Source of the DNA: an uncultured Prevotella sp.
GTDB taxonomy: Bacteria; Bacteroidota; Bacteroidia; Bacteroidales; Bacteroidaceae
DNA: 32,956 nucleotides
Reading direction: 5' to 3'
Assembly: GCA_934183135.1 (NCBI GenBank)
Contig: CAKPRX010000017.1
Location: forward strand, 1-32,956
Below, one piece after another: positions 8,441 through 17,068 of the stretch. Position 1 is the stretch's first letter; each line of letters begins with the position of its first letter. A model generated the notes under the pieces. It did not search any database and was not told where the DNA came from. It saw only the letters and a program-made list of their open reading frames with translations. Made by a program: the position numbers and the translations under genes.

Positions 8441-10728
8441 ACAGACGCTCATCAATAGTCCTCGGCGTCAGTGCCTTGGCCCTGTCGCTCATGGTGGCTG
8501 CGTGTGGCCGTGCCCCCCAGCTCAGTGCCGACAACATCGACGCGGTGCTGGGCCACATGACCCTGCGCGAGAAGATAGACATGGTGGTGGGGGCCGGCAA
8601 CGAGACCTTCACCGGCTATGGCAACACTAAGAAACTGGTGCCCGGCGCTGCCGGCACCACCGTGCCCATACCCCGCCTGGGCATTACCCCCACGGTGCTT
8701 ACCGACGGCCCTGCCGGCCTGCGTATCGACACCATGCGCGAGGGCCAGTCGCGCCGCTACTACCATACCGGTTTCCCCATCGGCACGGCCCTGGCCTCGT
8801 CGTGGAACACCCAGCTCATCGGCGAGGTGGGCTCGGCCATCGGCAACGAGGCCCACGAGTACGGCCTCGACCTCATCTTCGGCCCTGGCATGAACCTGCA
8901 CCGCGACCCGCTGGGCGGCCGCAACTTCGAGTACTTCTCCGAAGACCCGCTCCTTACCGGCAAGATGGCTGCCGCCTATGTCAACGGCATCCAGAGCCAG
9001 CACGTGGGTGCCACCCTGAAGCACTTTGCCGTGAACAACCAGGAGACTAACCGCAAGGATGTCGATGTGCGTATCGCGCAGCGCCCCCTGCGCGAGCTCT
9101 ACCTGCGCGGGTTCGAGATAGCCATACGCGAGTCGCACCCGTGGTCGGTCATGAGTGCCTACAACATGATTAACGGGCAGCAGTGTATGGAGAGCCGCGA
9201 CCTGCTTACCACCATCCTGCGTGGCGATATGGGCTTTGACGGGTTTGTCGTGAGCGACTGGGCAGCCCCGGGCTGGCGCCAGTCGGGCCGCGAGATATGG
9301 GCCGGCAACGACCTGCTGGCCCCAGGCTCCGAGCAGCAGCGCCGCGAGATACGCAGCGCCATCAAGGACGGCTCGCTGTCGCAGGCGGCCCTCGACAGCT
9401 GTGTGCGCCGCATGCTGCAGTTCGTGGTACGCTCGCCGCGTTTTGCCCACTATGCCTATAGCGAGAACCCCGACCTCAAGGCCCATGCGGCCAAGTCGCT
9501 CGAGGCTGCCGAGGAGGGCATCGTGCTGCTCGAGAACCGCGACCAGGCCCTGCCCCTCAACGCCCAGGTTAAGCGGGTGGGCATGTTCGGCATCTCGTCG
9601 TACAACTTCATCTCCGTGGGCACCGGCTCGGGCAACGTTAAGACACCCCATACCGTCAACCTGGTCGAGGGCTTCGGCCATGTGGGCATCCAGGTCAATC
9701 CCGACCTGTCGCGCCGCTACCGCCAGATTATCAGCGACACCATCAAGAATCGCGCTTACGACCCCTTAGGGTATGCGGCCATCCCCGAGGTGACCATAGA
9801 CTCGGCCGTCATCAGCCAGAGTGCCCAGACCGACGATGCCGCCGTCATCACCATCGGCCGCAGCTGCGGCGAGGGTGCCGACCGCCTGGCCGACACCGAG
9901 TTCTGCCTGTCTGAGGTAGAGCGCGGACTGATAAGCCGTGTGTCCAAGGCTTTCCATGCCGTAGGCAAGCGCGTGGTGGTGGTGCTCAACGTGTCGGGCG
10001 TGGTCGAGGTGGCCTCCTGGCGACAGCTGGCCGATGCCGTGGTGCTCTCGTGGCTGCCCGGTCAGGAAGCCGGCGATGCCGTGTGCCGTGTGCTGGCCGG
10101 CCGTGTATGTCCGTCGGGCAAGCTCACTATGACCTTCCCGGTGCGCTACGAGGACTGCAGTACCCACGACAACTTCCCCTACGACTACCATGGCCCCAAG
10201 GCCATCGGCAACTATCCCAAGATACCCCGCAACCCGGCCATCAGGAACGTACACTATGTCGATTACCTTGAGGGCATGTATGTGGGTTATCGCTACTTTG
10301 ATACCTTTAACCGCCCCGTGGCCTATCCTTTCGGCTATGGGCAGAGCTACACCCACTTTGACTATGCCGATGCCGCCTGCCGTATGCAGGATGACGGCAA
10401 CTTCAGGCTGAAGGTCACGATAACCAACAGCGGCCAGTATGCCGGCAAGGAGGTGGTACAGGTGTATGGCCCCGCGCCCTCGCTGCGCCACCAGCTGGTA
10501 GCCTTTGGCAAGACGCGGCTGCTCCAGCCCGGCGAGAGCCAGACGCTGGAAGTGACCTTTGCGCTGCGCGATATGGCCTACTTCGACGAGCTGGAAAATG
10601 CCTGGGTGCTGGATGCCGGCGATTACCCCTTGGAGGTGGCCTCTAACGCCCGCGATGTACGTCAGACGGTACACGTCCGGATATCGTCGCGTATGCTGTT
10701 GGGACGGGTGTCGGCAGCGCTCAGGTAG
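8437..10728 (+). CDS. GH3 beta-glycosidase lipoprotein
   Basis: A complete 763-residue GH3 enzyme. The N-terminus ends in a lipobox (LSLMVAAC), so it is an anchored lipoprotein. The first barrel domain contains LTDGPAGLR, KHFAVNNQETNR and GFDGFVVSDW, where D274 is the expected nucleophile. The second sandwich domain contains EEGIVLLEN and WLPGQEAGDAV. A fibronectin-III-like domain ends the protein (PFGYGQSYTHF to GKEVVQVYG). GH3 members remove beta-linked glucose, xylose or other terminal sugars; in this operon it may trim side chains exposed by the GH28s. The start overlaps the preceding stop (ATGA). A long hairpin 58 bases after the stop separates it from the convergent CDF gene. Confidence 0.94.
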   Translation: MNRRSSIVLGVSALALSLMVAACGRAPQLSADNIDAVLGHMTLREKIDMVVGAGNETFTGYGNTKKLVPGAAGTTVPIPRLGITPTVLTDGPAGLRIDTMREGQSRRYYHTGFPIGTALASSWNTQLIGEVGSAIGNEAHEYGLDLIFGPGMNLHRDPLGGRNFEYFSEDPLLTGKMAAAYVNGIQSQHVGATLKHFAVNNQETNRKDVDVRIAQRPLRELYLRGFEIAIRESHPWSVMSAYNMINGQQCMESRDLLTTILRGDMGFDGFVVSDWAAPGWRQSGREIWAGNDLLAPGSEQQRREIRSAIKDGSLSQAALDSCVRRMLQFVVRSPRFAHYAYSENPDLKAHAAKSLEAAEEGIVLLENRDQALPLNAQVKRVGMFGISSYNFISVGTGSGNVKTPHTVNLVEGFGHVGIQVNPDLSRRYRQIISDTIKNRAYDPLGYAAIPEVTIDSAVISQSAQTDDAAVITIGRSCGEGADRLADTEFCLSEVERGLISRVSKAFHAVGKRVVVVLNVSGVVEVASWRQLADAVVLSWLPGQEAGDAVCRVLAGRVCPSGKLTMTFPVRYEDCSTHDNFPYDYHGPKAIGNYPKIPRNPAIRNVHYVDYLEGMYVGYRYFDTFNRPVAYPFGYGQSYTHFDYADAACRMQDDGNFRLKVTITNSGQYAGKEVVQVYGPAPSLRHQLVAFGKTRLLQPGESQTLEVTFALRDMAYFDELENAWVLDAGDYPLEVASNARDVRQTVHVRISSRMLLGRVSAALR

Positions 10729-10785
10729 CCGCACTCGTGGCGTAGGGCAGGCAGGCTTCGGCCTGTTGCCCGTCAGTCTAAAGCA

Positions 10786-10829
10786 AGAGCGGGGAGACAG
10801 GACCATCAGTGGTCTTGTCTCCCCGCTCT
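10786..10829. terminator. 20-bp hairpin between convergent GH3 and CDF genes
   Basis: A nearly perfect stem of 20 base pairs: AGAGCGGGGAGACA pairs with TGTCTCCCCGCTCT, followed by one G-U pair, GACCA/TGGTC, and a four-base loop TCAG. It lies between two convergent stop codons (10728 plus, 10853 minus), as expected for a bidirectional terminator. No U-run follows on either strand. Confidence 0.75.
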
Positions 10830-10852
10830 CGTCAGTATGGTGGGTGTATGGG

Positions 10853-11791
10853 TTATGGCTGCTGGTACACACCGTGTACCTTGAGAGGCTCGGCGTGCAG
10901 ACTTATATAGGTGTGCTGCCCGAAACGCTGGCGTAGCCGCTGCTCTATCCGGGAGGCATGCTGATGGGCGTCGTAGAGTGTAATGTCGCCCGGCATGCGC
11001 AGGTGCATCTCGATAGACATCTGACTGCCTATGCGGCGGGTGCGCAGGTGGTGTATGCCGCTCACCGAGGGCTCGCTCTCGGCGATGGCCGTTATCTCCT
11101 GCTCGATGTCGGCAGGCAGGCTCTTCTCCAACAGCTCGTCGGTGGACCCGGCAATGAGCTTGTATGCCGTGCGGATGATAAACAGGCTCACCACTACGGC
11201 AGCTATAGGGTCCAGTACGGCCCAGCGGTGGCCTAAGATGATGGCACCGCCTATGCCCACGGCTGTGCCTATACTGGAGAAAGCGTCGGAGCGGTGGTGC
11301 CAGGCATTGGCCGTCACCGCGGGCGAGTTGTAGCGCCGGCCGGCCCTGGCCGTAAACTGGTAGGCCCACTCCTTGAGGGCTATGCTTGCCAAGGCGGCCA
11401 CTAAGGCTATCCACCCAGGCTGGTCCAGTACCTCGCCATGTATGGCACGTACTATCTTTGCCGTGCCGTCGTAGAACAGCATGGCCCCGACAAAGAGCAG
11501 GACTATGCCGATGAGGGCTGTGGCCAGCGTCTCGTACTTGCCGTGTCCGTAGTCGTGGTCGCGGTCCTCGGGCTTGTTGCTCAGGTGTACGAAGAGGATG
11601 ACCACCACATCGGTGAGAAAGTCTGACAGCGAGTGTACGGCGTCGGCTATCATGGCGGCCGAGCCGCCCACGATGCCGGCGACAAACTTGAATACCAGCA
11701 GTACCACATTGATGGCACTGCCCTTGAGCGTTACGCGGTTAATGGCCCGTTCGCGCTGTGTGTCGGTAACTGTGTTAATGTCCTTGTCCAT
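10853..11791 (-). CDS. Cation diffusion facilitator family metal exporter
   Basis: A 312-residue protein with a six-helix membrane domain followed by a cytoplasmic ferredoxin-like domain (from about residue 225), the standard CDF layout. Helix 2 carries ADAVHSLSD (H53, D57) and helix 5 carries NAWHHRSD (H165, D169), giving an HxxxD/HxxxD transport site. In other CDF proteins this set favours zinc over iron or manganese, but the preference here is inference. CDF transporters expel divalent metal from the cytoplasm in exchange for protons. The gene stands alone: a hairpin separates it from the GH3 at its 3' end, and a promoter plus strong inverted repeat lies upstream. Confidence 0.92.
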   Translation of the reverse strand: MDKDINTVTDTQRERAINRVTLKGSAINVVLLVFKFVAGIVGGSAAMIADAVHSLSDFLTDVVVILFVHLSNKPEDRDHDYGHGKYETLATALIGIVLLFVGAMLFYDGTAKIVRAIHGEVLDQPGWIALVAALASIALKEWAYQFTARAGRRYNSPAVTANAWHHRSDAFSSIGTAVGIGGAIILGHRWAVLDPIAAVVVSLFIIRTAYKLIAGSTDELLEKSLPADIEQEITAIAESEPSVSGIHHLRTRRIGSQMSIEMHLRMPGDITLYDAHQHASRIEQRLRQRFGQHTYISLHAEPLKVHGVYQQP

Positions 11792-11803
11792 TGTTGTATC
11801 TAT

Positions 11804-11844
11804 GCAAAATGCCTACGGCTACCGTGAGCTCGTAGGCATTTTGC
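11804..11844. repeat. 14-bp perfect inverted repeat in the CDF leader
   Basis: GCAAAATGCCTACG at 11804-11817 is repeated exactly inverted at 11831-11844, with a 13-base spacer. Read on the minus strand it overlaps the last base of the CDF -7 element and the predicted transcription start, so the CDF mRNA would begin with a 10-bp or longer stem-loop about 13 bases before its ATG. It also lies 43 bases past the stop of the upstream MFS gene and has an A-tract before and a T-tract within the far arm, so it could act as that operon's terminator as well. Confidence 0.75.
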
Positions 11845-11851
11845 AAAGGTA
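11844..11851 (-). promoter_or_regulatory. -7 element of the CDF gene promoter
   Basis: On the minus strand this reads TACCTTTG, an exact TAnnTTTG match, 52 bases before the CDF ATG at 11791. I see no good -33 partner. It directly abuts the inverted repeat described at 11804-11844. Confidence 0.55.
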
Positions 11852-11886
11852 CACTTTTTCTGAATACGTGTAGGCTTTTGGGCTGA

Positions 11887-13455
11887 TTATTTTTTTATCG
11901 CCGTCTCCGGGGCGGCCTGTTGCCTGCGCAGGAAGCGCTTGGCCCTGCGTCCCAGGTAGTTCCAGGCGGGCATCTTCTTCAGCGTGCTGCGCACGGGCTG
12001 TATGTCCCACAGCAGGAAGGCGATGAGCACGGCCACGCCCACCACGCAGGTAACGCCGTAGAGCTGCCGTATGCTTATCATCATCAGCCCAGGCATGTCG
12101 TAGGGCAGCCCACGTGCCATGTTGTCGGCTATCTGATGGCGCAGGGCCAGGCCGTACATTCCCGAGCACATGGTGCCCACCGTGCCGTTGCGTACCAGTC
12201 CGGCCATGGTAAGTCCCATGAAGAAATGCTCGAACGGCATGAGCTCCTCAAGGTAAATGGTGAGCGTGGTGAAGAAGATGGCGTTGCCAAACTGGCGCAG
12301 GAAGACCGGCAAGTACATCGCCTCGATGTTCAGGGTAGGCGTTATCAGCAGATACAGCATGACGGGATAAGCCACCATGGCAGCCACACCCACGGTGAGC
12401 AGCCGGGTGTATTTCTGGCGCAGCACCTTGATCCACAGCAGGCAGAACAGGCATCCCACGATGGCGCCTGCCCATTCTATCAGGTTGAACACGTTGGTGG
12501 TGAGCCCTCCCCAGTGCATCACGCCGCTGGTAAAGGCCGTCTGCAGCACCTTGGGCGTGCTGCCCATCCACTCGACAAAGGCGAAGAGGATGAGCAGGGG
12601 CACCAGGCGCTTGTAGCGCCAGGCCGCAGGGGCTATGTAGGGATGGCGGATGTGCAGCATGCGCCCTATGCACAGCCACAGGGTCATCGCGATCATAAGC
12701 AGGCAGCCCTGCATGACCCGGCTGTCCATCCAGTTGTAGAACTCGCCGTAGTTGAAGAAGAATATCACCTCGGTCATCAACAGCGACCACAGGGCGCAGC
12801 CCAGCCAGTCCAGGCTGACAAAGGGCAGCGGCTTCATAAACCTGAAGTTGTGGGTGGTGAGCATCAGGAAGAGGGCCACCGTCATCATGGCTCCCGCCAT
12901 GAGGTAGTTCATGCAGCGCCAGTCCTGGTAGATATACACCAAGTGCTCTGTTACCCATGGGCAGAGGGACATGTTGCCTAAGACCACGCAGTATAGCAGT
13001 GGGAAGAATATGGCAAAGTCGCGCTTGGGGGTCATCCACAGCTGGATGTTGGACATGCACTCAAAGGTGCCGCACAACTTGAAGAAGCCGGCCACATAGG
13101 CGATGATGCACATGGCCACTACCGACTGGGTGTGTACGATGGCCACATTGCACACACCCACCACGAGGGCGGCGGTAATGAGCAGCTGGCGGTTGGTAAA
13201 CCTGAACTTGAGGCGGAAGAGAAAGGGAAACGGCATGTTGACTCCCACCACATTGCACATCACTATCATCAGCACATCCTCGCGCATCAGGCTCTGGCTG
13301 CCCATCACCTGGGGCATGGCGCCGCCGTATATGCCTGCCGAGAACTGGAACAGAAAAGCTATGACGAGATACAGCCACGGCTGTAGCCGACGGGGTATGT
13401 ACCCATTGAACGAGGGCACGCGAAACGGCCCTTGGAGTATAGGAGGTCCTGGCAT
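11887..13455 (-). CDS. MFS drug-efflux-type transporter (inner membrane part of tripartite pump)
   Basis: A 522-residue polytopic membrane protein with about 12-14 hydrophobic helices, starting after a short cytoplasmic N-terminus (first helix LYLVIAFLFQFSAGIYGGA). It is the last gene of an operon with a TolC-type outer membrane protein and an HlyD/EmrA-type adaptor, in the order tolC-like, hlyD-like, MFS. By this context it is the EmrB-like inner membrane component of a three-part exporter. The sequence lacks the textbook DHA2 motifs I can recognise by eye and looks like the divergent MFS family found with such operons in Bacteroidetes. Substrate is unknown. The gap from the HlyD stop is 29 bases. 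Downstream is the inverted repeat at 11804-11844. Confidence 0.85.
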   Translation of the reverse strand: MPGPPILQGPFRVPSFNGYIPRRLQPWLYLVIAFLFQFSAGIYGGAMPQVMGSQSLMREDVLMIVMCNVVGVNMPFPFLFRLKFRFTNRQLLITAALVVGVCNVAIVHTQSVVAMCIIAYVAGFFKLCGTFECMSNIQLWMTPKRDFAIFFPLLYCVVLGNMSLCPWVTEHLVYIYQDWRCMNYLMAGAMMTVALFLMLTTHNFRFMKPLPFVSLDWLGCALWSLLMTEVIFFFNYGEFYNWMDSRVMQGCLLMIAMTLWLCIGRMLHIRHPYIAPAAWRYKRLVPLLILFAFVEWMGSTPKVLQTAFTSGVMHWGGLTTNVFNLIEWAGAIVGCLFCLLWIKVLRQKYTRLLTVGVAAMVAYPVMLYLLITPTLNIEAMYLPVFLRQFGNAIFFTTLTIYLEELMPFEHFFMGLTMAGLVRNGTVGTMCSGMYGLALRHQIADNMARGLPYDMPGLMMISIRQLYGVTCVVGVAVLIAFLLWDIQPVRSTLKKMPAWNYLGRRAKRFLRRQQAAPETAIKK

Positions 13456-13484
13456 CTGTGAGTTGTTAGAGAAGGGTTGATGAA

Positions 13485-14528
13485 TTACTTATCGGCATAT
13501 TCCACCTCGGTCTCTACATTGAGCCCGGCCCGGAGCAGCGCCACCTGCTTGGGGTCGTTGTCGGCTGTCAGGCGGATACGCACGGGTACCCGCTGCTCTA
13601 CCTTGACAAAGTTGCCCGTGGCATTGTCTACCGGTATCATGGAGTAGGCCGAGCCTGCGGCTCCCGATATGGACTCTACACGTCCCTTGAAGGTTACGCC
13701 AGGCAGCGCGTCGGCCTGGAAGGTTACGGCGCAGCCTGTCTGGATATGCTTCATCTGACTCTCGCGGTAGTTGGCCATTACCCACACGTCGTGTGCGTCT
13801 ACAATGCGGGCCAGCATCTGTCCGGGCTGTACCAGCTGGCCCACGTGGATGTCCTTGCGGCTCATAACGCCGTCGCAGGTGGCCGTGATGACGGTGTACG
13901 ACAGGTTGAGCCGGGCCAGGCGCAGCTGGGCCTCGGCCACGCTCTCGCCGGCACGGGCTCCGCCTAACTCATGGGTCTGCACCCCGTGTACCGAGGCGGC
14001 TGCCTGCCGGCGTCCCTTGGCCTGCTCATAGCGGGCGCGGGCTGCCAGGTAACGGGTATGGGCATTGTCGTACTGCTGGCGTGTCACGGCATCCTTGGCC
14101 AGCAGCGCTGTGTAGCGTGCCAGGTCGGCCTGGGCGTTGAGCATGTCTACCCGTGCCTCGTTGATGCCGGCCGACGCCGTGGCCACGTTGCCCTGGGTGG
14201 TGCCCATGCTGGCCGATACGGCCGATGATCCCGACTGGCGTCCGCGCAGGGCGGCCTGGGCCTGGGCCAGTTGCAGGCGATACTCAGAATCGTCGATGAT
14301 GACGAGTGTGTCGCCACGGTGTACATACTGGAAGTCGCTGAAGCGTATCTCGCGGATAAATCCCTGTACGCGGGTGTTGACGGGGGTGATGTGGCGCATC
14401 ACCTGGGCATCGTCGGTGTACTCGTTGCGTCCCCAGTGGAAGAAGTTGGCGAAAGCCCAGACGGCCGCTCCGGCCACGATGATGATGACTACTATGTTGT
14501 AAAGTCGCTTAATGGTTTTCTTGTTCAT
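13485..14528 (-). CDS. HlyD/EmrA-family periplasmic adaptor protein
   Basis: A 347-residue membrane fusion protein. One membrane helix lies at about residues 10-28 (YNIVVIIIVAGAAVWAFANF). Next come a lipoyl-like half (TPVNTRVQGFIREIRFSDFQ, then RGDTLVIIDDSEY), an alpha-helical hairpin rich in Ala and Gln at about 80-175, the second lipoyl half with ATCDGVMSRKDIHVGQLVQP, and a beta-barrel ending near VPVRIRLTADNDPKQ. It would bridge the MFS pump and the TolC-type channel. The gene lies 39 bases after the channel gene and 29 before the transporter gene on the same strand. The length and single N-terminal anchor are typical for EmrA-type adaptors. Confidence 0.92.
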   Translation of the reverse strand: MNKKTIKRLYNIVVIIIVAGAAVWAFANFFHWGRNEYTDDAQVMRHITPVNTRVQGFIREIRFSDFQYVHRGDTLVIIDDSEYRLQLAQAQAALRGRQSGSSAVSASMGTTQGNVATASAGINEARVDMLNAQADLARYTALLAKDAVTRQQYDNAHTRYLAARARYEQAKGRRQAAASVHGVQTHELGGARAGESVAEAQLRLARLNLSYTVITATCDGVMSRKDIHVGQLVQPGQMLARIVDAHDVWVMANYRESQMKHIQTGCAVTFQADALPGVTFKGRVESISGAAGSAYSMIPVDNATGNFVKVEQRVPVRIRLTADNDPKQVALLRAGLNVETEVEYADK

Positions 14529-14567
14529 ATTCTAATGTGTTAAGGGTATCTATGGTGTGTATGGGGG

Positions 14568-15899
14568 TTAGATGTTGCCGGCGATGAAGCGCATACGGTA
14601 GTAGGCATAGACGATGCCGATGCGCGCGTCGACCTCCTGCAGTTCGGCGTTGAGGCGCAGGTTGGCGGCATCTATCATGTCGGTTACCAGTACCATCTGC
14701 CCCAGGTAGCGGGCGTTGATGACCTCGTAGTTCTGGCGGGCCAGCTCTACGCTCTTGCGTTGTGTGGCCAGCTCTGTGTAGGTCTGCAGATACAGGGTGT
14801 AAGCCTGGTTAGTCCGGTTGTTGAGCTGCTCGGCGGCCACGGCCATGTCCTGTTGGGCGCGGCGGGTGGCCAGCTGTGTCCGGGCTATGTGGTGGTTGGA
14901 CTTGAACAGTGCGCTGAGGCTGTACTTGACTCCCACGCCCACATACCATACATTCAGGTTCTTGTCAATGGGCGGCAGCTCGAAGGTGATAGGGCCGTTG
15001 AACTGGTTGGCGGCCACTACGGCCACCTTGGGCAGTCGGGCTGCACGGGCCAGTTTCTCGTTCTGCTGGGCCATGCTCACCCCTATCTGGTGTTGTTCCA
15101 TGAGGGGTGCCGTGGCTGTAGCCACTTGCTGCCAGTAAGCCTCGCCCTGCTTGGGACACACCTCGGCAGCCACCGTGGTGTCGGGGTACAGCTGGGTGGT
15201 GCCGGGCAGCGACAGGGTGTTGCACAATTGGTGGTTGAGGATGGCCCGCGTGTTGCGTAGCTGCGTCAGGCCCAGCTGCAGTTGCTCCATCTGCATCTCG
15301 TAACGGGTGATGTCGTTCTTCAGCGCCATGCCCTGCTGCTGGCGCAGCCGTATCTCGTCTAACAGCCGTCGGGTCAGGGCTATGTTCTGCTCATAGACCT
15401 TGATGCGGTTGTCGGTCTTGTACAGGTCCAGATACTGGCCCAGGGCCTCGAAGCGTGCCTGCTGTCTTACCTGGCGTACATTGGCTTCGGCCTGGCGCTG
15501 TCCCAGTTGGGCCAGGTTGATGCCAGCGGTGAGGGCACCGCCCGAGTAGATGACCTGCTGGGCTTCCAGGGCGAAGCTGTTGCCTAAGTGCGGGGAGTGG
15601 AGGCCGTGGACGTCGCCAAAGTGGCGGTCGGTAAGCAGAACGTTGCCCAAGTAGCTGACCGACAGGTCGGCATTGATGTCGGGCAACCGTTGGGAACGGG
15701 CATGGGCGATGTCCTGTTGGGCCATGTCGGTAGATGTCTTGGCCGCACGGATACTACGGCTACCCGCCTCTACCTGCTCGAACAGTTGGGCTATGGTCAG
15801 AGTGGTGCCGGCTGTGGCCGCTGATGGGGTGGTCTGCGCGGGGGCAGTGCCCGTACATGTGATAAGGGCAAGGGTGATTAAAAGAGAATGTTGTGTCAC
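14568..15899 (-). CDS. TolC-family outer membrane efflux protein
   Basis: I place the start at the GTG at 15899, giving 443 residues with a signal peptide (MTQHSLLITLALITCTGTAPAQ). The frame stays open to a TTG at 15932, but that codon is inside the -7 promoter element and would precede the transcript. The mature protein shows the duplicated outer membrane efflux layout: two long alpha-helical halves rich in Gln, Ala and Leu (first at about 50-230, second about 260-440), with a beta-strand segment before each (for example INADLSVSYLGN). It forms the exit channel of the exporter whose other parts follow in the same operon. An AraC-type gene is divergent, 206 bases away. Confidence 0.9.
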   Translation of the reverse strand: MTQHSLLITLALITCTGTAPAQTTPSAATAGTTLTIAQLFEQVEAGSRSIRAAKTSTDMAQQDIAHARSQRLPDINADLSVSYLGNVLLTDRHFGDVHGLHSPHLGNSFALEAQQVIYSGGALTAGINLAQLGQRQAEANVRQVRQQARFEALGQYLDLYKTDNRIKVYEQNIALTRRLLDEIRLRQQQGMALKNDITRYEMQMEQLQLGLTQLRNTRAILNHQLCNTLSLPGTTQLYPDTTVAAEVCPKQGEAYWQQVATATAPLMEQHQIGVSMAQQNEKLARAARLPKVAVVAANQFNGPITFELPPIDKNLNVWYVGVGVKYSLSALFKSNHHIARTQLATRRAQQDMAVAAEQLNNRTNQAYTLYLQTYTELATQRKSVELARQNYEVINARYLGQMVLVTDMIDAANLRLNAELQEVDARIGIVYAYYRMRFIAGNI

Positions 15900-15929
15900 T
15901 TGAAAAAAACTTATTGATTTCGTCGGGTG

Positions 15930-15937
15930 CAAAGGTA
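15930..15937 (-). promoter_or_regulatory. -7 element of the efflux operon promoter
   Basis: Minus-strand TACCTTTG matches TAnnTTTG exactly. Transcription would start near 15926, leaving a leader of about 27 bases to the GTG at 15899. The -33 region carries only a weak TCTG. This element decides the start of the TolC-type gene. Confidence 0.6.
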
Positions 15938-16016
15938 GTGCTTTCTGTTGGGCTGGCAGATACTGTTTTTTCTACGGATAGGGACTTTTAGGGAAGAAAA
16001 GTTCGCTAATATTATC

Positions 16017-16024
16017 TATTTTTG
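16017..16024 (+). promoter_or_regulatory. -7 element of the AraC-type gene promoter
   Basis: TATTTTTG matches TAnnTTTG, 81 bases before the ATG at 16106. No -33 partner is evident. The leader contains a possible AGGAAA/TTTCCT hairpin (starting near 16045, closing near 16072). The divergent efflux promoter is 80 bases away, so one regulator could act on both. Confidence 0.45.
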
Positions 16025-16105
16025 CGATATTTGTACCCAAAAAGGAAATTTTAGCACTGCTCATGGGAGTTTCCTGTGTCGCTGTGACCTATATCTATTA
16101 TAATA

Positions 16106-16999
16106 ATGTATAACGAGATAGATTTTTCGGCCACCTCTGTACCTCGGCTTGCCTTCACATCGTTAGAGGGGTGGGCTTCTGGCCCCCAGGTGCTTAGCTA
16201 TGGAGCCATCCTGGTAGTGAGGGCGGGCAGGGCACGGCTCCGTGTCAACTTTACCGAATGGGATTTGCAAGTGGGGGCTGTCATCACCCTGTTTCCCAAT
16301 GACGTGGTATGCCTGCAGCATACTGGGGAAGCAGGCGGGGAGGTAGCTATCCCCTCGGCCGACTTCCGGGCCGAGATGCTGCGTTACGATGCCTCGCTGC
16401 TGCGAACTGCCAGCCTGCAGATGGAACAGACGGTGTACTCAGGACTCCGTTACGACCGGTGCCAGCCAGGCTCGCCCGTGGTTACCCGTATCATCGACAA
16501 TATGTTCAGCCTGCTCCATGTGTATATGGACCAGCCCGAGTGTACCTGTGTTACCCAGCTGGTGCTGTTGCAGCTCAAAGCGTTCTTTGTGGGCTTCCAC
16601 GAGTATCTGATGCGTAACCCCCAGATGCGCCCCAGGGGCCCCGAGTCGCGCCGGGTGCGCGAACTGTTCAACCAGTTTATGATGCTGGTAGAGCGCGACT
16701 ACCGTCTGTCGCGCGATGTGTCGTACTATGCCCGCGAGCTCAGTATCACGCCTAAGTACCTGACCATGATAGTAAGACAGATAACCAACGAGACGCCTAA
16801 GAAGATAATAGACCACTACACTATCCTGCAGCTCAGGCTTCAGTTGAGCGCCGGCCAGCAGAGTATGAAGCAGATAGCGTGCGAGTATCACTTCAGCGAC
16901 ACTTCCTTCTTCTGTCGCTATTTCAGACGCCACACCGGCCAGTCGCCCATGGGGCTGCGCGGTGTCCATGGAACCGATGGCGCCCCTACTAACCCATAG
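16106..16999 (+). CDS. AraC-family transcriptional regulator
   Basis: A 297-residue protein: an N-terminal cupin-like sensor domain (VLSYGAILVVRAGRARLRVN, VGAVITLFPNDV) and a C-terminal AraC double helix-turn-helix at about residues 195-285. The first helix-turn-helix includes SYYARELSITPKYLTMIVRQ and the second SMKQIACEYHFSDTSFFCRY, followed by FRRHTGQSP, the family signature. It is divergent from the TolC-HlyD-MFS operon, an arrangement in which such regulators usually control the neighbouring pump. The ligand is unknown. The stop codon lies inside the left arm of the hairpin shared with the convergent EnvC-like gene. Confidence 0.92.
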   Translation: MYNEIDFSATSVPRLAFTSLEGWASGPQVLSYGAILVVRAGRARLRVNFTEWDLQVGAVITLFPNDVVCLQHTGEAGGEVAIPSADFRAEMLRYDASLLRTASLQMEQTVYSGLRYDRCQPGSPVVTRIIDNMFSLLHVYMDQPECTCVTQLVLLQLKAFFVGFHEYLMRNPQMRPRGPESRRVRELFNQFMMLVERDYRLSRDVSYYARELSITPKYLTMIVRQITNETPKKIIDHYTILQLRLQLSAGQQSMKQIACEYHFSDTSFFCRYFRRHTGQSPMGLRGVHGTDGAPTNP

Positions 17000-17033
17000 C
17001 GCACAGACTCCTTTGGGGAACCTGTGCGCTATG
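16995..17033. terminator. 12-bp hairpin between convergent araC-type and EnvC-like genes
   Basis: CATAGCGCACAG (16995-17006) pairs perfectly with CTGTGCGCTATG (17022-17033) around a 15-base loop that can itself pair through TCC/GGG. The left arm contains the AraC stop codon, and the minus-strand gene stops at 17069. It is probably a bidirectional 3'-end structure; only a short mixed A/T stretch follows. Confidence 0.7.
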
Positions 17034-17068
17034 CGTAATGGTTAGAAAAAACAGGGTGATGGTGGCGG

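Noticed and set aside
11920..12981. 353-residue His/Gln-rich open frame opposite the MFS gene
   Set aside because: Composition reflects the complement of hydrophobic membrane codons; no start signal or domain.
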